A DNA stretch of 58,000 nt from Cryptomeria japonica (GCF_030272615.1 NC_081406.1:232370396-232428395), one strand, 5' to 3'. Shown: positions 1 to 11,362, counted from the stretch's first letter. The notes: generated by a model from the letters alone, not told the origin. Numbers and translations are program-made.

Positions 1-975
1 TTCATTGTTACAATTTACAATTCAAATTGCTTAATTAATTGGTTAATCATCATTTTTACAACAAATTGCATTGCTTAATCATATTTTCAATTTTGGCATT
101 CAAATTTCCCTCATTCGTGCATGAGTTTTGTTACCATTATTCCTACATATAAAATTCTCATGAGAAGTTGTAGACTTAAGGCTTCCCAAGGTTGAAACAC
201 TAAGGATATGGAGCCTCAGTTGGATCATTTGTTCCATGATACTTTTGGCATTTCCTCTAATCCAACAAATGACCTAATTTATCCCCATTCTCCTCATAAT
301 TATCATGATGTGGATGAATCCCTAACTAGGGTTACTATTGACCAATTGGAGAAGATTGACAATGAATTTGAATATCTTCAACAATGAATGTGTCAACAAT
401 ACCTAGAAAGTGAGGCAATCCCTTTACTTGAAGGATTAAAAAGAGTGGTGCAAACTGATAAAATTTGTGTTGATTTGTTGCATGGACTTGCTTATATTGT
501 TGACACTAACATCATACCAATCAAAATTTATGTCAAAATCATTTGTTACTCTCAACACACTAGCCAAGTTAATCATTCCATTCCCATGCCTACATCCTTG
601 CTTGGTGTGCCTACATTTCCATCTTCTATCATGACTACTTCCACACAAAATGTTAATCCTAACATGTTTGTCATGGGGGAAATGTCATTAATCAATATTC
701 TTACATACCTCCTTCTATGAGTCTTCCATTTTTTTTCTCTATCATCTCCCATACAAACATACCACAATGTTCCACCTCCTTATTCTCAACCTCTACCTAC
801 ATATAGCAATGTTACTCCTCCATCCCAATCCAACATGGTATAATTTCAATCCATCCACTGAAACAATCATCAATAAGTTAGCCCAAATTACCTACAACAT
901 GAATTGGACCATCCATTACTCAATCCAAGTTTAATGTTCCCACATTTGATGTAGTGAGCCCACTATCCAATTCAT
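1..975 (+). mobile_element. Gypsy retrotransposon fragment J, left part (gag N-terminal region)
   Basis: This is the left part of an old gypsy element. The reading frame that starts at 208 runs to 720 with one stop, and shorter coding traces follow to about 975. The sequence then breaks at the terminus of element K, and gag coding in the same orientation resumes just beyond K (10859 onward). That collinearity is why I join the two parts into one element. No LTR of J is visible, and positions 1-207 hold only AT-rich sequence with no feature I can name. The gypsy assignment depends mainly on the right part. Confidence 0.55.
208..720 (+). pseudogene. Gypsy gag N-terminal part (element J), broken
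   Basis: An open frame begins at ATG 208 and reads through one in-frame TGA at 385-387 to a stop at 718-720. The first 59 codons are rich in Asp, His and Asn, and the later part is rich in Pro, Ser and Met. No conserved domain is visible here. The Retrotrans_gag core lies further on, at 10859-11308, after the K and A insertions. I read this as the poorly conserved N-terminal region of a gypsy gag that forms the capsid particle in the cytoplasm. The stop and the interruption mean that it cannot be functional. An unrelated hypothetical ORF is the alternative. Confidence 0.45.
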
Positions 976-1102
976 GACATTGTCTGTGTAGTTCTCCCTA
1001 AACATATGTGAAGAACACAAATGGACACTAAGAGGGGGGTAAATCAGTGTATTTTAAAATTTTAACTATGTGTGCAAATACCGAAACTGCAAATTAAGTA
1101 AG

Positions 1103-1103
<1 letters not shown>

Positions 1104-1132
<29 letters not shown>
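1104..1132. repeat. (AC)n microsatellite
   Basis: About 14 uninterrupted AC dinucleotides lie inside the K LTR. It is a simple repeat with no coding sense. Confidence 0.95.
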
Positions 1133-1136
<4 letters not shown>

Positions 1137-1761
1137 AATCAAGTCACAACACCAAATTTACGAGGAAAACCCAATGTGGGAAAAACCTCGGTGAGAATAA
1201 CTGCTAGAGTCTACTACTTCAATCTAGCCTCACAATGAATAACAAATTACAATGTTTAGGGAACCAACCCAAGGAGCACCAACCCCTGATTTTATGAGCA
1301 CCTACCCTTGCTCTGAGAACCCACTTAGAGATTTACAATGGTTATCAAAATTTACAATGCAGTGACAAAGCCTTGTTACAAATGAGTTTTGTAACACTTA
1401 CAAATTTCTCATAACTAAGAATGAATTTATCTACCTGCAAAAGTTCTCCCTCTATTTCTTCCTCTTCGTCTATCTGGTTGTCTTCTTATCTCTACTACAG
1501 CTTCACCCTGCAACATACTCTCTTCTTGTTCTGTACTCACTCTCTCTCCACTTTTGAAGATTTCTCTATTTTTCTTTTCAGCAACAACACCACACTATTC
1601 AACACACATGTACTAAACACTCGACTAGTTGAGATGTTTTATTTCACTTCTATCTCTACCTCAACAACCACACCTACCAATGTCAAATATCATCACATCT
1701 TCTACTAGATTTGATCAACTCCGTAAACAACAAATTTTTTCCTCTACTACAATCTTGAATA

Positions 1762-2920
1762 TGTTGGCATTTTTGTTTATTTATGTTGTGATTGTCATTG
1801 ATGGACACACACTTGTATTGAGATCCCATTTATATGTATGAGCTTGAGCTCAACCGGTATTTGTTCCAACCGGTATGTTGTATTCTAGTATTTAGACTAG
1901 TGGTGATTTTGCAGAATGTGTTTCCTGGTCTGAAGCGGCATGCCAAACCCAAGTGGTTCATAGATCCCAAGTGGTACGAGGGAGCAAAGCGACACAACAC
2001 ATTCTTACCAGTCTTCATTTTTGTCAAACTGACAACCAGTATTATGTATGAACTGGTAATACTCTATGATGAGTTACCAACTGACATTTTGTGATGAGTT
2101 ACCAATCCATCGATTGTTTGACGGTGCCGACACATTGACGGTGCTTTTTGTGTCATGTTACTGAGTATGTCTAGATTCATTAAACCTAGGAAATTGTAAT
2201 GTAATCCTATTGGACCAACATGAAATCAGATTCCTTTAAAAGGACATCATTTCTAGGGTTTTAAGTTGTTGCTGAAAGGGTTAATGTCATGCTAGGGTTT
2301 AAGGTGGTTGTTGAGTTGTTGTAAGAACGATCTTATTTGAGAAGATCAAGTTGTAACTAAGAGAGAGTGAGAAGACTGAAGTAATGCTGGAATGCATTAA
2401 CTATGAGCAATACTAGATCTAACCAAGCAGTTTGTGCTATTAGATAGATCAAACACTTGTTGATTACTCACATCTTTGACAAGTATGTAGCCCTTAACTA
2501 GGTAGGCCTCAAAGCCTTTGTAAAATCCTCTAACAAGGTGGTTCACACCTGTGAATCTAAAATCCTCTAACAAGGTAGTCTTTAATCAGACTTATCTCCT
2601 AACAGAGATTGAGATTCCTAACAAGATCTATTCTGGTGAAGAACATTGTAAGACCTTAACCGGTCTGGTTCCTATTCTGCAGATAGTGACTTGTGAGTTC
2701 CATCTCATCGTGGTTTTTCCCAGTTGGGTTTCCACGTCAAATATCTTGTGTTATGGTTGTATTGCTTTTGTGGGTGAGTGATTTATTCGCATTTTGGTTT
2801 GCATGTGTGGTAACCAGTCTGTCTGTTAGACTATTTTACTGGTTTATCTTTAGACTGTGGAATGTTTTAGTGCAGTGATTGTTGGCATACTAATTCACCC
2901 CTTCCTCTTAGTATTCATCA
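1762..2920 (+). repeat. 5' LTR of element A
   Basis: The LTR is 1,159 bp, from TGTTGGCATTTTTG to GTATTCATCA. It contains a TATA-like box at 2233-2243, a Lys/Arg-free stretch of short ORFs with no meaning, the 'CCCAGTTGGGTTTCCACGT' block near 2718-2737 and the 'AATTCACCCC...CTCTTAGTATT' block near its end. The same blocks occur in the LTRs of C, D and F. Confidence 0.93.
2233..2243 (+). promoter_or_regulatory. TATA-like box in the LTR of A
   Basis: CCTTTAAAAGG is a palindromic TATA-like element about 690 bp before the LTR end. The same sequence occurs in the 3' LTR near 8601-8611. Copia LTRs usually carry a CCTATAAAAGG-type box, so this is a plausible RNA polymerase II promoter. The transcription start is not known. 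Confidence 0.35.
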
Positions 2921-2937
2921 ATTGGTATCAGAGCCTA
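2921..2937 (+). promoter_or_regulatory. Primer binding site of element A
   Basis: ATTGGTATCAGAGCCTA follows the LTR directly. TGGTATCAGAGC is complementary to the 3' end of plant initiator tRNA-Met, the usual primer for copia minus-strand DNA synthesis. It fixes the LTR end at 2920. Confidence 0.93.
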
Positions 2938-3039
2938 CCTTTCTATAAGTTTAACCACTTGGAAAGAGATATGGGGGAATACACCATGAGGGAACTTACT
3001 CAATGACTCACTAAGTCTGAGCAAGCCTATGATGATCTT

Positions 3040-4128
3040 ATGGTCAAATACAAGGCATCTCAAGCAAAAAGGAGAGAACATGCAGCAAAGCTGATGGAGC
3101 TATCTGAAAGTAGTTCTGAAGATGAAGCTAATATGGAAGCCATGATAGCAGGAGTAAATAAGTTGAATGAATCAAACTCCAACCTGAGAAAGGAGTTGGA
3201 AGGACTGACTATTTGGTTTAGTCAAGAGCTTGAGAACCATAGGAAAGTTGAAGATCAGATAAAGGATAGAGATCACAAGATCTCCAAGTTGAAACAAGAG
3301 ATTAGTGCACTGACTGCTCGCCTTCATGAGAGAAGAATGGAAAAGGAAGACATGCAAGGTGAACTAAACATAGCCATCTTTGAAAATGCAAGTCTTATGG
3401 AGACAAATACTGCTATTTCCAAAGAACTCTCTGAGTCAAAGGAAATACTTGCTAAGTTTGGCAAAAGTACTGTCAAGCTAGAACAAAAGCTTGAGTCATC
3501 TAGACTGGCAAAGAATACCAATGGTATTGGTTTCTCTGGACATGAGGAAGGAGAATCCTCAGGAACAAATGCTGAAACATCAAAGAAGCAACTGACACTC
3601 AAAGGAAAAGGTAAGCAAAAATTCAAACCTATTTGCTTTAACTGTCTTAAAGAAGAACACATTGCCAATGTATGTAGGAGAAAAGCCTACAATAATATTC
3701 CATATTTTATCAACAATGTACCTAGATCCAACAAGTTCAATGGTCATTGTTATGCATGCAACAAGTTTGGACATAGAGCATTTGAATGCAGGTCTGTGAT
3801 GGATAACACTGGAAGAAATACTCAAAGGACCCAAGGAACCGGTCCTGAACCTTTTGTGAACCGGAACCACAACCGGTTTAATGTCTTCAATCATCAGTCA
3901 AGAAGCGGTGGCCATCAAGCGGCAACCGGATGGAGAGAAAATTGTATGATCTGTCATGGTCATGGTCACACCGTTGCAACATGCAGAAGGAAGAATGGAA
4001 ACATGTACAATGGACTTTGGAGAGCACCTGGACTTGTTTGCTATCACTATAACAAATCGGGTCACATTGCAAGATTCTGCAGAAGCAGAAAAAGTTTTCA
4101 AGTACAGAGTGAAGAAAAGGCGATTTGA
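3040..4128 (+). CDS. Gag-like coiled-coil protein with four CCHC zinc knuckles (element A)
   Basis: The 362-residue ORF is charged and heptad-rich over about residues 10-160, which predicts a long coiled coil. Four CX2CX4HX4C-type knuckles follow: CFNC..HIANVC near residue 203, CYACNKFGHRAFEC near 239, CMICHGHGHTVATC near 307 and CYHYNKSGHIARFC near 339. The last has Tyr in place of its second Cys. Such knuckles bind nucleic acid in retroelement nucleocapsids. I see no UBN2-type capsid domain, and the ORF begins only about 100 bp after the primer site, so there is no room for one. An in-frame ATG at 2971 is cut off by a TGA at 3004, so 3040 is the usable start. Homologues occur in C, D and F. 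The expected role is packaging of element RNA, by inference. Confidence 0.72.
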   Translation: MVKYKASQAKRREHAAKLMELSESSSEDEANMEAMIAGVNKLNESNSNLRKELEGLTIWFSQELENHRKVEDQIKDRDHKISKLKQEISALTARLHERRMEKEDMQGELNIAIFENASLMETNTAISKELSESKEILAKFGKSTVKLEQKLESSRLAKNTNGIGFSGHEEGESSGTNAETSKKQLTLKGKGKQKFKPICFNCLKEEHIANVCRRKAYNNIPYFINNVPRSNKFNGHCYACNKFGHRAFECRSVMDNTGRNTQRTQGTGPEPFVNRNHNRFNVFNHQSRSGGHQAATGWRENCMICHGHGHTVATCRRKNGNMYNGLWRAPGLVCYHYNKSGHIARFCRSRKSFQVQSEEKAI

Positions 4129-4303
4129 GCTAAGATTTCAAGAAATTGATAAACCTTGGAAGATATTCAAATCCAGTTTGCAAGCAGTAGTGGAGAACAC
4201 AAAGCAGTGATTTGGCAACCAATGGAGAGTGGAGTGAAGCAGAATTAGGAAGCCCTAAATTCGCATTTGAAAGGTATTTTTCATGTTCTTGAAATAGTCT
4301 ACA

Positions 4304-7300
4304 ATGGCTTCCACATCTCATACCAGTTCGAGTACATCCATAGAGTCGGAAAGTTTTATTTAGAGGATGTCCAAATATAATGCCTTATCACAAGTTCCGG
4401 CTGGAGTCATAGTTGAAGAGGGAATTTCTGATTATATTGATTGCAAAATAGAAGACCTAGGGTCCTTAGCTATTCACACTTAGTTAGGTCTATTTTGCAG
4501 CAAGGACAAAAAGATCAAACCGGAGTTTAGTATCTTAGAGAAGAAGAAATTCCATAATGCAGTATATTTTCTAGAAGATTTTACGAAGGATCACATAAGG
4601 ATCATTTTGAGCAGAGTCCACAATGACAAGATGAACCTGGAGAGGACTCGTGATATTACGCCTTAGGCAATTCATGTAGTCACTAGTTTTTGTAATACAG
4701 GGGAAGTACTAGCCCTAAGAAAGGTGAGAAAAATCAAAATAGCCAAGCTCACCGATTCAACAAGTGACTCACGGGTATGACAGTTAATCCTATCAAGGAT
4801 GATCTGGTGAAATACGCCTGCATGGTGATTGGCTACATAACGTTTTCAGCCAGCAGGATTAGTTCTGTATTTTCTACAGCGGTAAATGCCACTTACCGGA
4901 TGATTAAAGAGGATGCATCTTTTGACTTATGCACTGGTATGCAGAGGCAACTCTTGTTGAATCTAAAGGCAATCAAACAGGACAATGCACTGAGATTCAA
5001 GTTTGGACAACTACTAGTAGGGTTGTTCTTCTATTTCCAAGGCTACTTTCCTGGTGTAGGAGATGTCCAGTGGTCTCCTGACCAACCGGTAACCAAGCTG
5101 ATAAAGGAAAGTGTACAAGCCATTGGAACCGGTTACCCTGAAGTACTTAACAAATATTTCGATGAGTTCAGAAGAAAGATGAGTCAAAGGGTAAGAATCT
5201 CAGGTGATATAGTGAAGAAATATGAAGATGACATCTGTTTCACCATTCAGGTGGACAAATGTTTAATGGAGGCTGTTGAGCCTAGAATGGAGGAAGTGGA
5301 GCCAATGGGCTATGAGGTTATGTATGACATGTTAGAAGGGTATGCCTCAACCCTTATTGCCTCGCCTCTTGATCCAAAGGCTAAAAGGACCGGAACCTAC
5401 TTGGAGAGGATTGCATCGGCTGAAGAACCATCGGTTAAGAAAGGAAAAGAACCGACAACAAAGAAAGCCAAGGCAGTGCTTGCACATCGACACCGGCTAC
5501 CACTGCAACTCCAAGAGTGACCAAGTGGTCACCGAAAAAGAAGAAACCAGAGGTAACACTGGCAAAAGTCTTCGAAAGAAAAAGGAAGACTAAGACAAAT
5601 GAATCAGACTCCGAAGAAACCGAGTCTGATAAAAAGCCAAAGAAGGCCAGACAGACAAAGAAGATGTTCAGAAGAATGAACTGGCAGCATCCGCACCGGT
5701 AAATATTGACATCTCCTCATACAAACCTTTGACACATTTTCAAAGGATAGTTAAAAATATTAGGAGAAAATTACTTCATGATTTAGTAGACTATTATGAT
5801 GATTTTAGTGATGAGGAGAAGGAAGAAAAATTACAGGAAATCATTATTTATTTGTGCAAAAATGATCGGTCGCCATCAGAGATTAAATCTCAGACACTGA
5901 CTTCTTTATTTAAAGCATTAGATAATAAATGGCGCATTTCCATTGAAAAGGAACAAGAGATTAGGGAGAAAGATCAAAATAAAGGTCTCTTCTTCACAAG
6001 GAGAAGAAGACACTGGCTGTTGGAGGGAAGAATTGATGATGTGGAAAAAGACACTCATCAACACATGAATCATGATGTTCTAGCTCACAAAGCATGAATG
6101 ACCAACCTCCAAGCAGAAAAAGAACTGGTTATTTCCAAACTGGATGAGGTTTTTGATGAGGAAGGAAACTTGGTTGAAGAACCAATCGACACTATCGATG
6201 TCAATGCCCTGGATGTAGAAGATGTCACTCAAGACATACCTTCCGAGGGAACTGAATAGGGGCAACAAGCTGAACAGGGTGGTGAGCAGGCTAAGGACAC
6301 ACAGGAAGCGGCTAAGGAACAGGAAGAGAAGAAGAAGAGGGATGAAGATGAGAAAAAGAAGAAAGAGGAAGATAAGAGAAAAGAGTAAGAGGAGAAATGA
6401 AAAGATGAAGAGAATAAGAAGCAAGAAGATGATAGGAAGAAGAAAGAAGAAGGAAGAGGAAGAGAAGAAGAAGAAGGAAGAGGAAGAGAATAAGAAGAAG
6501 AAGAAGTAAGAGGAAGAACAAAAGAAGAAGGAAGAGGAAGCACATAAGAAGAAGGAAGAGGAAGCAAAGAAGAAGGAAGAAGTAGAGAAGAAGAAGAAAG
6601 AAGAGGAAGACAAGAAGAAGATGGAAGAGGAAGAAAAGAAAAAGAGGGAAGAGAAAGAGAAAGAAGAGAAGGAGAGGAAAAAGAAAGAAGAAGAAGACAA
6701 GGCACAAGAACAGAAGAAAGAAGCAGAGAAAAGGAAGAAGGAAGAAGCAGAGAAGGCAGCTGAAGCAATGAAGAGCACACAGGTGGAGACTCCTAAGGCA
6801 ACCGAGAGCCAAGCCAAACCGGCTGATATCTTGAGTCCTATTGATCTCCAATCTGCAAGTGAGTCAGAGCTTATGCAGAGCATCAAGGTTGCCCAAGAGC
6901 GCCTTGAAATCATTCGCAGGAAAGGGAACAAGATATTATTCAGGCGGCAGTAGACACCCTTACCGGTTTAATCCCCGGTACTAATCTTTCGGACACTGAA
7001 TCATCACTAGCACAACTCAAACTACTATGTACTGTAGTGGATGATCAGGTGCAGAGATTGGAAGAAGCATCTGAGGCCAATGTCAAGAAAGAGCACCAAA
7101 AGGCTCTTAATGTTGCTCTGGTGAAAAAGATGAATGAGCTTAGGACTGAACTGCTGAAAGACCAAAAGGACATAAGGAATGCCTTGGATGAAGGAAACTT
7201 GCTACTCAATAAAATCTATCAACCTCATTTGTTCTGTGATGATGTGCTAGCCAAGAAGCAAAAGCTTCAAACAGACTTACAGTCCTACTTGGGTACATTA

Positions 7301-7645
7301 AAGACACCTTATGATTCCTTTGCAACATATGGGCAAACCGTTCACCGGTTCCAGATCCAGTCAACCAAGATGGAGCAAGAGATTAGTACACGGTATAGGG
7401 ATTTGCAGGAGCTTCAACTGGTTTTACTTCCATGACTGCAAATTCTTCAGAAGTGTTATCTGAACTTGGATGCCCTGACAGTCACACAGGAACTAAGCAT
7501 AGTTGATGCCATGGAGGAACAAATATCCTAAATGCAAACAGAGAAAGAAGTGGCAACCTCCCTACCTGAGTTCTGGACTCTATCCATGAAACAATTTTTG
7601 TAGGACTATAAATCAGTTTTTGACAGGTATTATTCATTATTGTCA
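4304..7645 (+). pseudogene. ORF2 of element A: long unrecognised protein, broken
   Basis: Coding similarity to the ORF2 of C, D and F starts at ATG 4304 (MASTSHTSSS, compare MASRSSSSP in C) and runs to about 7645. It has stops at 4361 and later, and at least one frameshift near 4765. The N-terminal region includes the longest intact stretch (4777-5520, 247 codons) with MVIGY, a Leu/Phe-rich helix, DICF and MGYEV motifs shared with D or F. A Lys/Glu-rich middle follows (5400-6760), then a heptad-rich C-terminal part (7037-7600). No reverse transcriptase, integrase, protease or RNase H motif is present. I do not recognise the family. A distant link to the 'putative plant transposon protein' domain of non-autonomous retroelements is possible but untested. 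Confidence 0.7.
6330..6760 (+). repeat. Purine-rich (GAA/GAG/AAG) low-complexity tract inside ORF2 of A
   Basis: About 430 bp consist almost only of A and G on the + strand and would encode runs of Lys and Glu. The opposite strand shows long pseudo-ORFs of Ser/Phe/Leu that are artefacts of this composition. The homologous linker of F (around 54100-54400) is Lys-rich but far shorter, so the tract is an expansion in A. Confidence 0.9.
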
Positions 7646-7650
7646 TAAAG

Positions 7651-7854
<204 letters not shown>

Positions 7855-8106
7855 AAACAGGGTTATTCAGCTGTACTTTGTCATTGTTGGCAAAGGGGGA
7901 GAAGTATCTGGTTTTGAGATTTTAATATATGTTTTGATATATGCTATATGCTCTGATATCTCAATGATTATGCTCTGTATGCAAAATTGCTATACACTGT
8001 GTTGATTAAGGGATAGTGTATATGCTTAGGGGGAGCAATTTTGTTAATGACAAGTTTTTTTGTTGTAAAACACTTAGAGGACAAAATTTTATTTTCCTAA
8101 GTGTTG

Positions 8107-8172
8107 CCATCAATGCCAAAGGGGGAGATTGTTGGCATTTTTGTTTATTTATGTTGTGATTGTCATTGATGG
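8107..8172 (+). promoter_or_regulatory. Polypurine tract of A with flanking inverted repeat
   Basis: The plus-strand primer AAAGGGGGAGA (8118-8128) ends one base before the 3' LTR at 8130. CCATCAATG at 8107-8115 lies upstream, and its exact complement CATTGATGG lies inside the LTR at 8164-8172. The tract and the LTR start can therefore sit in a loop of about 48 nt. The same arrangement recurs in B, C and F, and in slightly altered form in D. Confidence 0.7.
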
Positions 8173-9288
8173 ACACACAGTTGTATTGAGATCCCCTTTA
8201 TATGTATGATCTTGAGCTCAACCGGTATTTGTTCCAACCAGTATGTTGTATTCTAGTCTTTAGACTAGTGGTGATTTTGCAGAATGTGTTTCCTGGTTTG
8301 AAGTGGCATGTCAAACCCAAGTAGTTCATAGATCCCAAGCGGTACGAGGGAGAAAAGCTGCACAACACATTCTTACCAGTCTTCATTTTTGCCAAACCGG
8401 AAACCGGTATTTTGTATGAACCGGTAACACTCTGTGATGAGTTACCAATCGACATTTTGTGATGAGTTACCAATCCACCGATTGTTTGACAGTGCCGACA
8501 CATTGATGGTGCTTTTTGTGTCGTGTTACTGAGTATGTCTAGATTCATTAAACCTAGGAAATTGCAATGTAATCCTATTGGACCGACATGAAATTAGAAT
8601 CCTTTAAAAGGACATCATGTCTAGGGTTTTAAGTTGTTGCTGAAAAGGTTAATGTCATGCTAGGGTTTAAGGTGGTTGTTGAGTTGTTGTAAGAACGATC
8701 TTATCTAAGAAGATCAAGTTGTAACTGAGAGAGAGTGAGAAGACTAAAGTAATGCTGGAATGCATTAACTGTGAGAAATACTGGATCTAACCAAGCAATT
8801 TGTGCTATTAGATAGATCAAACACTTGTTGATTACTCACATCTTTGACAAGTCTGTAGCCCTTAACTGGGTAGGCCTCAAAGCCTTTGTAAAATCCTCTA
8901 ACAAGGTGGTTCACACCTGTGAATCTAAAATCCTCTAACAAGGTAGTCTTTAATCGGACTTATCTCCTAATAAAGATTGAGATTCCTAATAGGATCTATT
9001 TTGGTGAAGAACATTGTAAGACCTTAACCGATCTAGTTTCTATTCTGTAGATAGTGACTTGTGAGTTCCATCTCACCGTAGTTTTTCCCAGTTGGGTTTC
9101 CACGTCAAATATCTTGTGTTATGGCTGTATTGCTTTTTTGGGTGAATGCTTTATTCGCATTTTGGTTTGCATGTGTGGTAACCGGTCTGTCTATTAGACT
9201 GTTTTACCAGTTTATCTTTAGACTATGGAAGTGTTTTAGTGTAGTGATTGTTGGCATACTAATTCACCCCCCCTCTTAGTATTCATCA
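8130..9288 (+). repeat. 3' LTR of element A
   Basis: 1,159 bp, matching the 5' LTR in length and ends. It is followed by the second copy of the target duplication, GAATA (9289-9293). Confidence 0.93.
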
Positions 9289-9293
9289 GAATA

Positions 9294-10835
9294 TTTTATT
9301 CAAGTCAGTTGTCTTGGAGATCTGAACCTTTGAAGTTTTTATTCTATGTCCTAAAAATGATCTCAGATTTGCTGCCTATAGTAAATGCACCCTATCTTTC
9401 TTCAGATCATTTTCTGTACTTAGATTACTAAGTTTAGTAATCTTTCTCTGCTTGAACAGATTAGGAATTCTTCCTTGAGCCAAACAACCATCCTGCAACT
9501 TGATCACCATTAATGCATTCTCCATCCTCTGTCGACCTACCCTGAAAAGATCGACAACTACCACACTTAGATCCTTCGTCGCTGACTTTTGTGTATCAAA
9601 TATCTTCTTCGACAAGCTAGGGATCCATATGTCTCCATTATCTTTGTACAAATCATTCGGTCATGGTCGGTCAGCCTCCACATAAAACCTTGTGCCTATC
9701 AGCATGCACATATGTTGTCACAAGTCTTCTTAATCGACATCCAGGTCATTAGGTCAACCTCGGTCAACTGCCATGTGGACTATCAGATCTCACATCATCA
9801 CTTATGAGCCCTCTTTACCCATGCGGGCTGGTGGGATGCATAATTGTTCAATTTATCTTGCCCCACAAGAACTCTAACTTATGGTCTTTTACATCGCGGG
9901 ATTAGCCCGTACGACATTTATCATGACCTCTTAAACCATGTGCAATAAGATAACTTTTTGTTCTCTTTGTTCTTATTTACCCTGCAAGGTCCTCTTTTCA
10001 TCCCTCTGCATGTTGCGGGATAGCGGGATCCTTCTCTCTCTTCACTTTCTTATCTTGCATGACCATCACCTTATGCTTCTTAGCATTGTGGGATAGTGGG
10101 ATGCATCTCTCACTTATTATTGTGTTACCCCGCATGATCGTTTCTTCTCTCATTTTGAGGACGCGGGATAGCAAGAAACCCCTATCCTTCCATTACTTTC
10201 TTACCCCATAGGACCAACTTTATCTGGTCATCAGTGGTGCGAGATGGCAGGCGATACACTTCTCTTGTATTTTTCTTGTCCTACATGGTCACAAAACTTT
10301 TGTTCATCATACCACAAGATAGCGGGGGGTCTTCAACCTTAATGAAGCTCTTATCCCGCATGACTAGTGCATCTTACTTTTGAATGTTATGAGGTAGTTG
10401 TGGATGGCTTTCTCTTCACTCAAGTGTTATCTCCCATGGTCTCTTTCCTTCATTCAAACACCGTGGGACCCACCAACACACTTGAACCAAATGACTGCTG
10501 CCGCGTGGAAATCATGACTCACCATACCCAACTCGTGACTCGATCAACCATTGAAGACTTCCCCATTGAGTGTCGAGTGCAAAAATTGACATACCAAAAA
10601 GGATTCACATTTACAACTCACAAATATGTAACTCTAGACCGTTGTCGACATGTAGAGACAATGAGCTCAACTGAAACCCTTTTAGCATAACACAACATGT
10701 TTTATGTGCAATTACATGTATGACTGCATAACCTGCATGTTATGCACTTCACATATCTTCTCCTGTCTTCGTGTCATGTACGACTGCTACTTGCTTCTCT
10801 GCAACCTCTTGATATCCTTGCCATACTTGTTGACA
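9294..10835. other. Right part of LTR K, no gene
   Basis: The stretch holds short ORFs on both strands (for example 9376-9651 on the - strand and 10367-10690 on the + strand) that match nothing I know. I read it as LTR sequence of K. The 9820-10390 part has a degenerate tandem structure, described separately. Confidence 0.4.
9820..10390. repeat. Degenerate tandem repeat, period about 75 bp
   Basis: A core like GCGGGATAGCGGGAT recurs near 10015, 10083, 10160, 10238 and 10312, spaced about 72-78 bp, with weaker copies near 9823 and 9893. Between the cores, pyrimidine-rich text such as TTCTTATCTTGCATGACC recurs. Copies differ by many substitutions, so the array is old. Confidence 0.6.
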
Positions 10836-10858
10836 TCAATGACAATAATACCAACAAT

Positions 10859-11308
10859 ATGGAAGTCCCTTAATTGGAGTTGTATAATGGAAAAGGTGAC
10901 CCCTTGACTCATGTGAAGACATTTCAAACTTTGTGTAGTGACTTTTCTCATGACCAAAGACTTATGGCTAAATTATTTACTAGAACCTTTAGAGATAAAA
11001 TTGTTCAATAGTATTGTTATTTGTCTCCTTATTCTACTACTTATTTTCAACAACTGGCTAATATTTTCATTCAACAATTTCAAATTAATACTGGTCCAAA
11101 AATCACTTTGACTGATTTGGTTCATTGTAAGCAAGGAGTTAAAGAAAAAGTGACTAATTTTATTAATATATATAAACATTTGCACTCTCAAATTTCTTAT
11201 CAAGTGCCCAATCATGATGCTCAAAAAATATTTATTGCTAATTTACAAAAAGACATTAGAGTAAGCTTTTATTTTTTGAGTATACTTCCTTTACACAATT
11301 GTGTGTAG
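10859..11308 (+). pseudogene. Gypsy gag core (element J), broken
   Basis: The frame from ATG 10859 has early stops, and the best stretch is 11021-11308. The motif YNGKGDPLTHVKTF followed by Phe/Leu-rich helices fits the Retrotrans_gag family of Ty3/gypsy elements, probably the Tat/Athila group. In an intact element this is the capsid part that assembles the cytoplasmic particle. It is the continuation of the coding sequence at 208-720 beyond the K and A insertions. Stops, and the loss of frame near 11300, make it a pseudogene. Confidence 0.7.
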
Positions 11309-11362
11309 TGTTTCATAATTATCAACTTCAAGTAAGTCAATTTGAATCATCCTCTTGATCAA

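Noticed and set aside
2551-2878. Hydrophobic ORFs in the A LTR (and their like in the other LTRs)
   Set aside because: They lie wholly inside an LTR and are not kept open in the 3' LTR copy.
2921-2937. Sequence matching a tRNA 3' end complement as a possible tRNA gene remnant
   Set aside because: Its place right after the LTR, and repeated in five other elements, shows that it is the primer binding site.
3172-4101. - strand ORFs opposite the gag-like gene of A
   Set aside because: They are shadows of a long coding frame on the + strand, with no domain and no homologue kept in C, D or F.
6080-6931. 283-codon ORF on the - strand rich in Ser, Phe and Leu, resembling a membrane protein
   Set aside because: It is the complement of the purine-only Lys/Glu tract of ORF2 in A, and the hydrophobic residues follow from pyrimidine runs.
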